Below, one piece after another: positions 12,205-24,212 of a DNA stretch of 64,000 bases (position 1 is its first letter; each line of letters begins with the position of its first letter). The DNA is from Rhodamnia argentea (lineage: Eukaryota; Streptophyta; Magnoliopsida; Myrtales; Myrtaceae), in assembly GCF_020921035.1 (NCBI RefSeq), contig NC_063155.1, forward strand, positions 17,007,311-17,071,310, read 5' to 3'. Position numbers and translations under genes: made by a program. The notes under the pieces were generated by a model. The model made no database searches. It had not been told where the DNA came from and worked only from the letters and a program-made list of their open reading frames with translations.

Positions 12205-12600
12205 GGCTAAGTGCCAAAACTTTCAAAACGGTCATTTAAATACTAACTTTTTTAAAAAATATATTTATTTAAGTACCAACTTCTTTTAAAAATGAGTACT
12301 TGACTGCCAACTCCAATTTTAGCTGACGTGGCTTATCAGAAATCCGACACGTGCTTTTTTTATTAATATTTGAACCGACGTGACCCGGTGGAGTTGATAC
12401 TAAAGTGATCATTTTTTTAAAAAAATTGACACTTAAATAATTTTTTTTAAAAAAATTGACACTTAAGTGATCGTTTTGAAAGTTTTGGCATCGTAGTAAT
12501 CCCTTTTCAAAAATTTTGGCACTCAAGTGATCGTTTTGAAAGTTTTGACACTAAAATGAGTGCCGTACACAATTTTTGACACTTGTAGCGTACTTAAGTC
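12205..12600. mobile_element. Repeat element abutting the exonuclease promoter
   Basis: The left side reads AGTGCCAAAACTTTC and the right side repeatedly reads GAAAGTTTTGGCA or GAAAGTTTTGACA in opposite orientation. Internal short repeats of the type 'AAAAAATTGACACTTAA' recur at about 12412-12470. Sequence at 24470-24520 resembles its right end, so it is a dispersed family. It lies directly upstream of the predicted 5' exon of the minus-strand gene and may have displaced or become part of its promoter. No coding capacity. Confidence 0.5.
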
Positions 12601-13084
12601 GAAAAGAAACCCTAATCAAATGGGCACTTGATAAAGCAAAGGACTCGAGGGGCCTCACTTGATCTTTCCCAAAATGGCATATACCCTTTTCAGCCGCCTC
12701 TTTATCTCCACTGCTGCACACGTGGCAACCTTATCCAAATTTTTTTTTTATTCTATCTTATCATATTCTATTATACAAACATGCAAATTATAAAATATTG
12801 CTCCCTCACTCACTCTTCCTCGTTCCCAACTCCTCAAGTGGGGAATCGAACTTCTCACCTTCCCCTTGGATATCTTCGAAATTCAAATTTTACAAGTAAT
12901 TAGTGTAATGACCGAGAGATTATTTGTCTTTTACGGGAATACGAGTTTCATTCGCAACTTAATTGTATGGAGAGATTTTCTGTCCGTTAACAATTTGGGT
13001 AGGATTGTGGTGAAGGGCTTGTTAATTATGGACCTTCATGTGTCACTGCCGATGCGAAAAAATTATGGCTCGATTCGAATATTT
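12601..13084. other. Gene-free spacer
   Basis: AT-rich sequence. The short open frames at 12628-13120 show no recognisable homology and run into repeat sequence. Confidence 0.4.
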
Positions 13085-13093
13085 CGTAACGAG

Positions 13094-13800
13094 AGAAAAA
13101 AATTACCAAATCGATTTTAAATCCATTATATCTATGTCAATTCAGTTATAAACCTTTCGATCTAACCAATTTTATCGTAAAATCTTATGATAGTTTGCCA
13201 ATGTAGTCCATCCGGCCAATTTATTTTATGAAAAATTGATTGCATTAATGCTGGTCTTTCTAGATGGCATGATAGATGCTAAAGTAAAAATTGCTTATAA
13301 CTTTTTTCTTTTCTTTTCTTTTTTCCTTGTTAAGGTTGGCGGGGTTTGCCCGCCATTGAGCCCTCGCCCGGATCTTAGTGAGGGCCATTAGACGAGGCCT
13401 GTGGGTCCTCATTAGCCGCAGCGAGATTCGCAATCCTCCGCCCGGCGGTGAGCAAGGGTTATTTGCCCTTCCACATGGCTAACGAGGGCAGCAAGCCCTC
13501 GCCGGTCATTGAGCAAGGGTCATGTTCCTCGCCTAGTGGTCTGCAAGGCCTTAACAATAATAAAAAAAAATAAAACATAATTAAAAAATAATTAAATTTA
13601 AATTTTTTTTCACATTAGTGTTGGTTATGTTACGTAGGACGACCGACCTCCGCATCATCAATTCCATGCCAAACTTGGGGTGAAAAGAGTAAATGGACAA
13701 ATCGTTCAAATGTTTAGGATCAAATTGGTCAAAGCAAAATACTTGGAATTGAATTAGCACAAATCCAATAAGCTTATGACCTTTTGTGGTAATTTTCCGC
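13094..13800. mobile_element. Mutator-like non-autonomous element
   Basis: The ends AGAAAAAAATTACC and GGTAATTTTCCGC are inverted relative to each other. Nine-base flanks CGTAACGAG (13085-13093) and CGTAACGGG (13801-13809) match at 8 of 9 positions, the target duplication length of Mutator-like elements. The centre (13330-13550) is GC-rich, with repeated 'gccctcgcc / gagcaagggt' phrases, as in the related element at 14805-15448. No transposase is present. Confidence 0.65.
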
Positions 13801-13809
13801 CGTAACGGG

Positions 13810-14430
13810 TATAACAATTCTATTAACGTCTAGAGGAGTGGCTAGTATTGGTCGCCCTTTTGCATTGAATATATGTACATGTACGCACGTATAGAATGTA
13901 TGTATGTGTGCATATATGTTTTTATACGCGCGCGCGTGTGTTTGATTTGCGAAATCGAGCCGTTATCTTCACTGACTGCGTGATGTGGGGATTACTTGAC
14001 CAGGTGAAATTTTTTGGACGCCAAACGCATCTAAAATTGATATGTGTGGGCTTAGGGGGGGTCTACATGAGAGGGCCCAACCCGACTGGGCTATCCGCAT
14101 CATGCAATGAATAGTAGAATGATGCCCAAGCCGTATGTGAATTTGGGCCTACCTCGATCATGGGCCTCGGAATCTCCATAGGCCCCGATGGCTTCCCACC
14201 CGGACAGACGAAGCCCATCTCAACCGCTGATCACGTGGGCCGCACGAGAGAACCCGCACAATTAATGGTCGAGACTTTCTCCTCTTGACCCGTCTGTCGA
14301 TCGGGGGTTCCCCTTATATCTTCCGCTTCTTGACACGTATGGTCGCGCTGCGGATATATTCAAAGCTTGAGCTTCGAGGGGTGAGGCAGGATTGGCTTAA
14401 TTGATCTCAAAGACCAATTTTTTTTTCTTC
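13810..14430. other. Spacer with dense GGGCC/TGGGC motifs
   Basis: At 13926-13940 there is a CG/TG alternating stretch. From 14049 to 14250 the motifs GGGCC, GGCCC, TGGGC and GCCCA recur at least eight times. Such motifs (site II, TGGGCY) are common in plant housekeeping promoters, but no gene body follows on either strand. Confidence 0.35.
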
Positions 14431-17400
14431 ATTTTTTTTAAGCTTGACTTTGTTTTTGGTCAATAAGTAAATTTCTGCAGATCTTTCCTCCTGTTTTCTG
14501 CCCTCCCGAAGCTTCTTGCTTGCTTCTCTTAAGTAAAGAAAGTTCAGTTGGAAGGTCGAAACGAACCCTAACCAAATCACATATGAGTTGCGTGTGGTTT
14601 TTGGGCGCTCTTATGCGCATTGGTTGTGATATATAAGTCTGGGCATTTGACAAAATTATTTATGGTTGTAAAGTTTCATCTTGACTTAAAGTTAATTTGA
14701 TCACTAACCGATAAAAAGAAAGTTATTTGATGAGGGTTTTTGGTTGGACTAATTGGAGTAGGAAATTTTATTCAAAGTGAGGGCACGTGGTATTGAAACG
14801 ACATTGGGAAAATTACCGAAAGAAATCTTATGCTTATTGCGCAGTTCTAAACTTTTTAATCTAGACAATTTAATTCTAAACTTTTTGGCAATTTGTCAAT
14901 GTAGTTCATCAACTCAATTTTGGTGGGAAATTGGTCATGTCGGGGCCAACTGTCCTACACGGCACCATCGATGCCGACGTGAAATTTTTTATTTTTTTTC
15001 CTTTTCTTTTTCTGTATTGTTAGCAGCGGCCCGGGCCGTCGGCCAACGGATGAGGCTCAACGACCCTCGTCGGGCAACAAGCGAGGGCTCGCGGCCATGC
15101 CCTACTACATGCGAGGGTAGCGAGACCTCACCCAGTGGTTGGCGGAGTTCACCGGGCCTCACCTGGTGCTGGTGGCACCGTACATGGCCCTTAACAATAA
15201 AAAAACAAAAAAATAATAATAACAAATTCAGGAAATTTAAAAAAAAAATTCAAAAAAATTTTCATTTCTGCGTTGACTGTGCTATAGAGGATTGCTGTCA
15301 TCCACGTCATCATTCCAGCCAAAATTGGCCAAATAGATTATATTGGTAAATTGTCAAAAGATTTAAGACTAACTTAGCCAAATTAAAAGGTTTACGACCG
15401 AATTGGCATAAGTGCAACAAGTTTGTGCTTTTTTTGATAATTTTCCCAAAAACTTCATATCAAGCTTATATTACTATGAGTAAGGCTCTCATATGTGTAC
15501 TATATCGGTTCGGTTATATACTATTGTGCACAACTTTTACGTGCCTAAATGAGCATCTCTTTCTTTTTATGGGATCTTTGTCATGACTTATCTCCTTCTC
15601 TTGTGCTTGCAACCTTATGATGAGGTTTAGGTTTTATTTGTTTCGCGAAAAATGAATGAGTTGAATAATATTTTCTTATTCAACTAAAAAAAAAAGAATA
15701 ACATTTTCCTAAGAATGACCGCTTTTATCCCTTCAAAAATAAATGAACGAAAAATACTTTCATCATCTATAAAATTATGTAGATATAAATTATTGTCGGT
15801 AATGAAAATATTTTTATTGATCCATAAAATTTCGAGCAATACAAGCAATTAATTTTATGAATTTTTTTAAATTATTTATTTTTCCCAAGATGAATGAAGC
15901 CTTATATAGTAACTCGCTGAACTTAATAAATTACGCTAACTAGACAAGATGTGATGTACCCTGATGTGGTCTTATAGGTTATGATACGTATTTACTGACA
16001 AATGTGCACACGTGTCGCGTGCGTGTGAAAAAATGATATTATCAAGATTGGCAAAATATATTGTGATGAAATATTTAAGAAACTGGTTAATGTGGAAAGA
16101 AAATCATTGGTAAGACAATTCCAAAGAAATTGTGTATGTGGGAAATGTACAAAGGTTGTCATCGGATCATTAATGAATACATTTGCTCGTGGGTAGGATA
16201 ATTATCACGTAAGTCTTTGAGGGCATTCGAGAATGTAAGGAAAAATATTTGAGATCTCTAAGAGGTAGGAGGTCCTATTCCATTTTTCAAGAAACAAGAC
16301 TTTGAATTTGAAATCAGACCGGTCTAACTTACTACACAGAGCAAGATATTCGGCAATTTCGCAATGCTAACGTCCTAGCCATGTCACGGGAAGACGAGCG
16401 GCTAACTGAACTTCCCATTCATCTTATATTACGCGAAAACATTCGCAAATTTCGGAAAAAGCCTTCCGCCTCGTTAATTATAGTGTTTTTTTTTTCTTCT
16501 TTTTGGGCTATTCCTTCCTTCTCCTGTCGCTCGAGTCATTTTGTCCCTTTGGTTCAATCCGTTCTTGGACATTTTATAGTGCAGGAACATGGAGGACGTA
16601 TACACATTACATAAATAAGGCAACTTCCACGAAAAAATTTAGGGTTTTGTGAAACTTGATGTAGTCCAAAGTCAGTTGGATTTCTATGTTTTTCTAGTAT
16701 GTTCAGCTTGACTGATAGAGTCTTTCAAGTTCTGTATATGAACAAGCCTTTTTGAATGGACAAACGAGACCTGGTTTTTTTTTTTTGGTCAAGAAAGTAA
16801 AGGTCAAGATTGATCGAATTCTTCTAGGTCAGCGTACATTAGGGACAATAACACAGAAACTGGGTCGCAATTCGATTGAAATTTCACTCTCCCCACCTCG
16901 AAATCCAAGCAAAAGAACGTGAAATTCAAAGGGGTTGAAATTCTTGTGCAGTCTTGAGGAAAACGTGTTAATGAGAAGCTGCAGAAGATTTTTTCCCAGA
17001 ATGTTCTTCCCACAACCCTCGGATTTTCCCGGAAACAAAAACAATCATCTTCGCTAATCATTGGACCAGGTGTCAACCTCGATGCCAAGTGTCAATCTCT
17101 ACGTTCAAAGTAGATTCTCCGTGGATGCCAAGTGACGACCTCTCGCCATCCTCCTCTTCCTTTCCTTTTTTTTACCTTGTCCCTCTCCTTCCTTCCCTTT
17201 TCACTCCTTTGCCCTTTTTCTTCTTTTGTCTCATATTCCGCTTGCATCTTGTAAATCGAAACAGACAGCTTAGATTTTTGCACTTGACAATTTTCATAAG
17301 GAAGTGGCGTCGCATCGCACCGCGCCACGGCAACGGTATGACTCAATTCTCGATAACCCTACCAGTATGAGTTTACACTAAATGTGTATTTGGTAAAGAA

Positions 17401-18600
17401 AAAAACACATCCGCGTATGTGTACGTTACTATCCATTTAAATTTTGCTCTAATGATCATGTATAGTTCTTATGAGATGAGTATCTTCAAAATCAGAAATT
17501 TTTTATCCATTATGTATAACTCTCCATCATTCAACACGTGTTGACATCCCAAGCATTGTTGGTGAAGATGGGGTTTTTTTTTCTATTGTTTTCCATTGAC
17601 GAAGAAGACGATTTCAAAGTTAGGTCAGAATCGTTTTTGGAGCAAGAGACATCGGGTTTATTCCTCATATTCTATCCTCCCTTGCATTCTTTAATGGGGT
17701 CAAATTGGTCTCCCCGAGCTTGGCTCAGTAGCTTAAGGTTTTTACTTTGCTGTTCAAACACTCAGCTCAAGACACAGTCATTCTTGTCTCCTTTTTTTCT
17801 TTCCTTTGGAATATCCCTATTCCCGTGGGGATTGCGTAATCTAGCATGGAAAGTGAAGTCCCACTTCATGCATAACTATATCTTAATTTTGGAAAATGCG
17901 TTCTTGACAAGACTGTCGGGACGGTACAATATCGACCGTAAATCCACACACTACAACCGCATATTTTACATGAAGAGCTCATTAATGAGAAATCATGTGA
18001 TCAGAAATAATTAAAGTTATTGTCAGACTGTCATGGTAGTATCTCTCGTTTATTTTGGTGACAAACTCTGCCTGGTGGAAACCCTATTCCGACAAGCCAA
18101 GAAAACATAGGTAATGCCCCTTGATTGCTTATCACGCAAGACAACAGGAATTCAACTGCCGAGAATGGGCAACAGTCAAGTTCAAATCTTGATCGCCCAT
18201 TCCTCTGGAGTACAACACCGTTCTGCTGAACGCGGTTGCTTTGAAACTCTGCCTGTAACTTCCACAAGCTTTCTTGATCACATTGTTCACCATCTACTCA
18301 GATACACATCGATGCCACCGTGGGTCTCCGTAGATTTTCACGCTCTCTCTCTCAAACCCCACGTCAAGAAAACATAGAAAAGTATATTTTTTTTTTTTTT
18401 ATCTGGGTATCCCCTAGATTGTGCTATTAATGTAGCTGTCAATCATTTGACGCGGTTGGTTAGTTAATTGATCTTGGTTTTTGTTGGGTAGTTTTAGCCC
18501 AATCTTCTTGGGTGTCAGTCCTACGTTCAGTTGATGAGTCCAAAGGACGAGTTCTTGGCGCTTGGATGTGTCCGAAATGCAATTATTATTTTGGCACACG
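14430..18600 (+). repeat. CBP60 array unit A, 5' flank
   Basis: This non-coding block recurs in whole or part upstream of the other array units. Anchors are: 14460-14530 with 22755-22825; 15470-15500 with 23590-23625; 16180-16300 with 28500-28610; 16800-17060 with 24545-24840 and 29160-29440; 17700-18090 with 26220-26490, 29810-30440, 39895-40110 and 43600-43760; 18400-18600 with 27150-27300, 30770-30980 and 43960-44160. The small open frames in it have no protein homology. A Mutator-like element is inserted at 14805-15448. Confidence 0.75.
14805..15448. mobile_element. Mutator-like non-autonomous element, second copy
   Basis: Begins TGGGAAAATTACC and ends GATAATTTTCCCA, an inverted pair. 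Subterminal phrases ('gcaatttgtcaatgtagttcatc' type) and the GC-rich centre (15020-15190) resemble the element at 13094-13800. No convincing nine-base target duplication could be fixed. The 190-codon frame across it is an artefact. Confidence 0.55.
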
Positions 18601-18774
18601 CAAGAGTGTAGTTAGAGATCTGACCAGTTTTCTGGTTGGTTTTCTTGCTTTTTGGAGCCCGAACAGAATCTATTTGTTTGACTTTACTGAATGTCGTGGA
18701 GTTTGCCAATGGTTTCTAAGTCGAAGCTTCTTTGTACCTTCCATTCTGGTGGGCCAACCAGAGTACTGGCTGCT

Positions 18775-18785
18775 GTATATATACA
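18775..18785 (+). promoter_or_regulatory. TATA box of CBP60 copy 1
   Basis: TATATATAC-type sequence about 60 bases upstream of the main ATG. Copies 2 and 3 carry a TATA-like motif at the corresponding place, which supports promoter use. Confidence 0.55.
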
Positions 18786-18811
18786 CACTGCAAGTTTTAG
18801 AAACTTTTTAC

Positions 18812-18832
18812 ATGAATTTTAGCAGCTTTTGA
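18812..18832 (+). promoter_or_regulatory. Upstream ORF of CBP60 copy 1
   Basis: A six-codon frame, MNFSSF plus stop, lies between the TATA box and the main ATG and ends ten bases before it. Copy 2 has an equivalent frame (MNFKCL) and copy 3 an in-frame equivalent. If transcribed it is the first AUG and could reduce or regulate translation of the main ORF. Confidence 0.55.
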
Positions 18833-18842
18833 TCCTCTGGTG

Positions 18843-21485
18843 ATGTTGAAGAGGCAGCTTCAGGAAGAGGATAAGGAAGGTGGTTCTGGGTTTTCGGCTC
18901 AAGGATCAAGAAGGAGGCCTAACATCAAGTAGAGTTTGCTTCCCTAGGGACCATCTGTATTCCAGTTTTAGTGTTTGTGACTGTTTATTACAATAACAGA
19001 CCTGATTCAGATTCTTGATTACTTTGCAGTTGTCGGAGAAATGTGACGGGAGGGCTTTCCCCGGATGAATTTGCGTCTCTTCTCGAGCCTCTCTTTCGGA
19101 AAGTGGTATGCTATGTTTAGTATGTGACTCTTTGGTCTTTTTCTATAGGACAACTACACTATTTATTTCATCTGGCTTAGTGAAAGTTCGGTCAGCATGT
19201 CGTGGATGTAGTTTGGATTTCTATTAAGAAGTTTTCTCGTGGATGTTCGAATCCGATTTAAATTCTGCATCAAACAGGTTAGTGAGGAAGTGGAACGTGC
19301 ATTCTCGCAGTTATATGATCCGTCCTTAAGGTCAGTGCTCCTTGTGTTCATCCATCAACCTCCAACGTTGTTTGCGAATCAGATGAAGCCATATTGATCT
19401 GCATTCGTATTAGTACTTTCACACTAGACACAGTAATCCGGTTTCAAGACAAGTTGTTTTCTGACATCATATCGACACTTTAACATACCTTATGCGCAGG
19501 AGAATTTATGTTTTTCTTGTCTATGTTGCAGAGCGCCATCTAATCCTGTTGGAACTTCTGAAGCAAGCAGTCTGCGACTGCAATTTGTGAGCAAATTGCC
19601 GGCCACCATCTTCACCAGCAGTCAGATAGGAGCCGAGGACGGTACTCCTCTCAGGATCGAACTATTCGATGGCAGGACAAATGAGAGGGTTACAAGTGGC
19701 CCCCTATCTTCGATTAAGATCGAAATCGTTGTCCTTGATGGTGATTTCGGGTCGGACGAGGGGGAGGATTGGACCGAGAAGGAATTCAATTGCAATATCA
19801 CTCGCGCAAGGGAAGGGAAAAGGCCATTGATAACTGGGGAGCTGACTGTGGTGTTGCAAGGAGGAATCGGTTGCCTCCGTAATTTAACCATCACCGACAA
19901 CTCGAGCTGGACGAGAAGTCGGAAATTCAGGTTAGGAGCTCGAGCTGTTCAAAAGGTTTCTGCAGAAATAAGAATAAGAGAAGCGAGAAGTGAAACTTTC
20001 GTCGTTAAAGATCATCGAGGAGAGCGTAAGTTCGCAGTGCCTTTCATTTGACGATACCAATTTAATTTTCAACCATCAATCTTGATTCTATTTGTGGACC
20101 TTCAAACAAGATTTCTCTGTTATGTGCAGTGAACAAGAAGCACCACCCTCCATCTCTGCGTGATGAAGTGTGGCGTTTAGAGAAAATATCCAAAGGCGGC
20201 GCTATACACAAGCGCATGACTTCAAGAGGAATCAACACTGTCCAAGATTTCCTACAGTTGTACGAAGCCGATGCGGTTACCCTAAGAAACGTAGTGACCA
20301 TTTCTCTTCGCGCTAAGTTCCCTTTTCCTGTACATGTTATTCTAAGGGTTGCTAACAATCCAATCGTGCTACTTCTTTTTGTGTGCGGGTTTATTTCAGA
20401 TGCTTGGCACTGGGATCCCCAAGCGGATATGGGAGACGATTGTCGGACATGCCAGCACCTGTGTGGTCGACGATAACAAGATGTATGCTTACTACCAAGC
20501 TTTGAACAAGGCCAGTATACTGTTCAATTCGGTAATGAAAGTTGCTCAAGCAACGCTCGACGGCCAAACTTATCAGTCGCCAGACAAATTGACCCACTCT
20601 CAGAAGGTACATAAATCGTAACCTGAAACTTTTCTATCCATTTGATTTTGGACTTGATTGAATCTGCTGCTCCGTCGACAGATTTTGGTGCAGAACTTGA
20701 AACGGCTAGCTTACAATGACAAGAATCAATGGGTGGCGCTCGATGCCCTACCCAGCATCACTCCTCCGAGAGCCCTGACAACTTTGCCTACAGAGCCGAT
20801 AATCGGTTTGAGCCCGCCTCTTCATCATCTAGATTACACAATCCTAAACCAAGGTATAATGATGTTACGTCACTTCTATCCATCTTTTCCTTCTTGACCT
20901 TCTTCATCTTTCGTAGTTTAGGGTTCCTCTTTCTTTATGGGCACATCTGTGGTAGGTGAAATCGAACCGCATCTTTATTCAGATAGACCAGAAGTGACTC
21001 CTGAATTTAATTACCCATTGGCTTCAACATCACACTGCTGCAATGTCACAGAGAGCAGACAATTAGATTGTCTGGGGGCACAGAGTCATATCACTGAGAA
21101 AATCTTTAATCCGACCATAGCAAACAGCTCAGCAAGGCAGGTCTTCTCGTCCAGTTTTAGAGCCGGTGAAAGCAGTCATCATGCCGGTTACTCAGGAGGA
21201 CGGTATGCACCAAACATCCATCTATCTCCTGAGGAACTTTTCAAAGTGCCATCTCCGATCCCTGGTGATTTGATGTGGACACTGGAGCATAATATAGTCA
21301 GTGAATCGAGCAGCGGGGCAGATTTCGGGATCTGTTCATCGTGCTCGGGCTACGGAGTCCACAAGTCTAGGATTTCAAGGCCCAGGGCTGCATGGTGCAT
21401 GATCCGTGCCGTGGTGAAGTGGGGATCAGTCCGGCGCCTCGTGGCTGCAAAGAGAACCGCAATGTTCGGTTGTGCACATTATTAA
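18843..21485 (+). CDS. CBP60-family calmodulin-binding transcription regulator, copy 1
   Basis: CBP60 proteins are plant-specific nuclear DNA-binding regulators; members such as CBP60a, CBP60g and SARD1 act in salicylic-acid immunity, most with calmodulin binding. Eight exons: 18843-18928, 19030-19105, 19278-19330, 19532-20025, 20130-20290, 20400-20606, 20682-20853, 20983-21485. They join without a stop into 583 residues. The N-terminus [10 protein letters not shown] leads into [20 protein letters not shown], a family hallmark. The core domain (about 75-236) contains [28 protein letters not shown] and [16 protein letters not shown]. The central domain (240-300) has [11 protein letters not shown]; the third (290-380) has [16 protein letters not shown]. 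The tail ends in a basic amphipathic segment (about 551-576, [20 protein letters not shown]), the best calmodulin-binding candidate. Which clade it belongs to cannot be settled by eye. Confidence 0.92.
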
Positions 21486-21956
21486 GCTGTACACATGGAA
21501 AGTCATACCTCTCAAGAGAATTTTAGGTGCTTCAGGAGCACGAAGCTCTCGTCCACACGATCCAATCACCGCGTGCAAAGTACGATCATTTTACAGGAAA
21601 AGAAAAGGAAATTCATAGTATTTGACAGGCGATGACTGGTTTCGATGGATGAGAATATCATGTTCAGGAAGCACCAAATTTCTCTCAAAGCATTTGAGGA
21701 TAAGCTGCCTTAGATGCATCGATTTCGTTTTATGACTAAGCATCTAAGGACAAGTGCTAATAGAATGTGTCTTCTTTGTATACATCATGCAAGCTGATCT
21801 TATGAAGTACCTCACTACAAGCGTTGTTCAAGAATTGCTTGGCACTTTGCTTGTCCCAACCCTTCAGTCTCTTGATTTGTGAGTTTATTGCCCTGATATA
21901 CTTAGCAGACTTGTCTTCGCTTTACAGGCGGATTAACGAAATGTGAATCAACCGTC
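21486..21956 (+). other. 3' flank of CBP60 copy 1
   Basis: Shared with the 3' flanks of copies 2 (34332-34800) and 3 (47519-47960), for example the repeated CATCTAAGGATAAG and GCAAGCTGATCTTATGAA phrases. It probably contains the 3' UTR. No coding sequence. Confidence 0.6.
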
Positions 21957-22210
21957 AAGGTAAGTGGTCTCGTGGTAAAATGCATCATTTGTCTTCCATG
22001 AGTTTATGAGTTTGATTCACGTCGTGAGCAAACTTCTGAACTGCTCGTGCTAAGATACCTATTTGCATCATACCTTATATGGAGACACTTTTTTTGACTG
22101 CTAGCATTTTAATAGGACACTGGTGATGGGCTCATTAACTTTAGACCTTCGAGTCATAGGTGATGAGGAATAGTTTGGGTCTACCTTGATCATTCTCCCG
22201 AAAATTCCAA
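21957..22210 (+). mobile_element. Possible tRNA-derived SINE
   Basis: The head contains an A-box-like TGGTCTCGTGGTAAA followed some 45 bases later by a B-box-like GAGTTTGATTCAC, the layout of a pol III promoter in tRNA-derived SINEs. It does not fold as a complete tRNA. The 3' boundary is a guess. Confidence 0.35.
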
Positions 22211-22699
22211 ATAAATCAACCTTTTGAATTGCTTCAAAATTCATGAGCGAGCAAGAGACAATCTGGCAAACCGAGGAGGTTCTACCCTTTGAAAAACGCT
22301 CTTTAATGGAACTTTAGCTTTACTTGGTCGTGATCGATTGTCAAATCCCAGGGCTCAACCCTTGTTAGGCAATGGATTCCGTCCAAAATGGGAAGGTGCT
22401 AGGGTTATGAATATTTATAATCAATAATAATCGATACATCATATGATATAAGCTTATATTGTCCGTAGACCACGCAATGTTATTATCTTCTCCTCGAAAC
22501 CAGTCCAATTATTGGGTTTTGCATATTTTTTTTTAAATTTTGGCACGTATAGTTATGTCACCAAACATATTAAAAGAGGGTCAGGCAGGATGGCATCAAA
22601 AGGGAATGAAAAGAAAAGCTCCACTTGGTCTCAAAACAACTTTTTTTTTTTAGCTTTGACTTGTGAGGTTAGAATAGCTTATTGGCTCGAAAGGCATTG
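22211..22699. other. Gene-free spacer
   Basis: AT-rich sequence with no recognised gene or repeat family. The 63-codon frame at 22512-22703 has no homology I can see. Confidence 0.4.
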
Positions 22700-23679
22700 T
22701 TGATTCAGATTTCCACGTTTGTCGGGACGCCATGCGACGCACAGTTCAGGTCAACCAGTAAATTTCTGCAGATATTTCCTCCTGTTTTCTGCTCTCCTGA
22801 AGCTTCTTGCTTGCTTCTCTACGCAGACAAGTCAAGTGAAAACGTCAAATCAGATACGAACCGAAAACCAAATCATATTTGAGTACCTCATGATTTTTTT
22901 TTTTTTTGGTATTTCTCAGATCTAATTAGAGGTCCGGGGCTTTGTTTTTTTGCAGCAAATGAGTAATTTAGGAAATATTCGTCAAAAGACGACCGCTTAT
23001 AACGTTTGAAAGGATTAGTCAACAGATACATCTTTATGATATACAATCATTTACCTTTATATATCTTCGTGGATAATAGATATATTTCTTTCGTTCATTT
23101 CTATAAGCAATGCAAACAACAATTTTTGTACCGGGCAAAGCGAGAACAACCCTCGCTTAGGTAGCCTAAGCCAATGTCCGATGGAGATTAGATTGAAAAT
23201 TTTGTCAAAGACAATGTGACTTTGGAAACTCGTTTCAATACGCCGGGGAGGACATCGAAAAAGAAAATGAAAAAAATTTGGGGCCGACCTACCACACGAA
23301 ACTCGAGGGGGTGAAATATAATTTGCCATTTGTGATTATACAGATATGCTCTCCACGAGAGAGCAAATTAGCCATGTGACAAGCACGTGGACGGAAGCTC
23401 CGACGGCAAAATGGTCGACGATTTCAAAGTCTTTGAGGGGAGACATTGCTACGTTTTAATGTTCATGTTGGTTAGCAGGGTAATCCAAAAGGGTCCAAAA
23501 AATTTTCCAACCAACAATGTCGTGACAACTTGAAATTTTCAATGATGCTTGTATTTTTAACAGCGACCAAACTTTCTTGATTATTTAGTATGAGTAAGGC
23601 GCTCATGTGCATATTACATCATTTATATGATGCCATGTTGTCTGATAAGTTACGATGCATGTATACTAGAAATTGTGTA

Positions 23680-24212
23680 CCTGCGACGGTGAGGCCTCGC
23701 AATGAAGAAAACAAGAAATTGAGTCGCTGAAGCATATTTTTCATTGATACATTGTACAATATAAATAGGGGTATTGTCACCTATAACTATGGTGGAAATA
23801 AAAGATAATTATATGATTTACACAATAACAAATCAGAAAAAGATAACAACTTGATCTACATGATAAATAAATAGCAAATCAGAAAAAGATCTCCAAATAT
23901 TCAACTCGCGGATATTCTACTTAATGTGCTGTCTTCATGATCTTCATGATTTGTAAAAAAATAAAGAAAGATTTTATAGGACTTCTAAAAGTTTAAGCCG
24001 ATAGAAGAAGACAATTAGAAAAAAGATCTCCAAATGTTCAACTCGCATTCTGCGTGAACATATTCATTGGGGAGGCAAATAGGGGCCTAAAAAGGTTTGA
24101 ACTCGGGACCTCCCCGCTCGATACCAATAAAGATTTTAAGAATCACAGCCAACTATTCTAAAAGTTTAAGCTTATAGAAGAAGGTGTGGTTTAATATTTA
24201 TATATTCTAACA
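23680..24212 (-). mobile_element. Probable solo LTR, Copia-type
   Basis: Read on the minus strand the segment begins TGTTAGAATATATAAATATT and contains the phrase 'GGAGGTCCCGAGTTCAAACC', both of a style common in plant Copia LTRs. No internal retroelement genes are adjacent, so it would be a solo LTR. The far end and target duplication could not be fixed. Inside are two related stretches with 'AAAAAGATCTCCAAAT'. Confidence 0.4.

Noticed and set aside
18512-18832. 106-codon frame upstream of CBP60 copy 1
   Set aside because: It covers the promoter and TATA box and is not open at the corresponding place in copies 2 and 3.
21957-22030. Possible tRNA gene
   Set aside because: A-box and B-box-like words are present, but no acceptor stem or anticodon arm can be paired; a SINE head is more likely.
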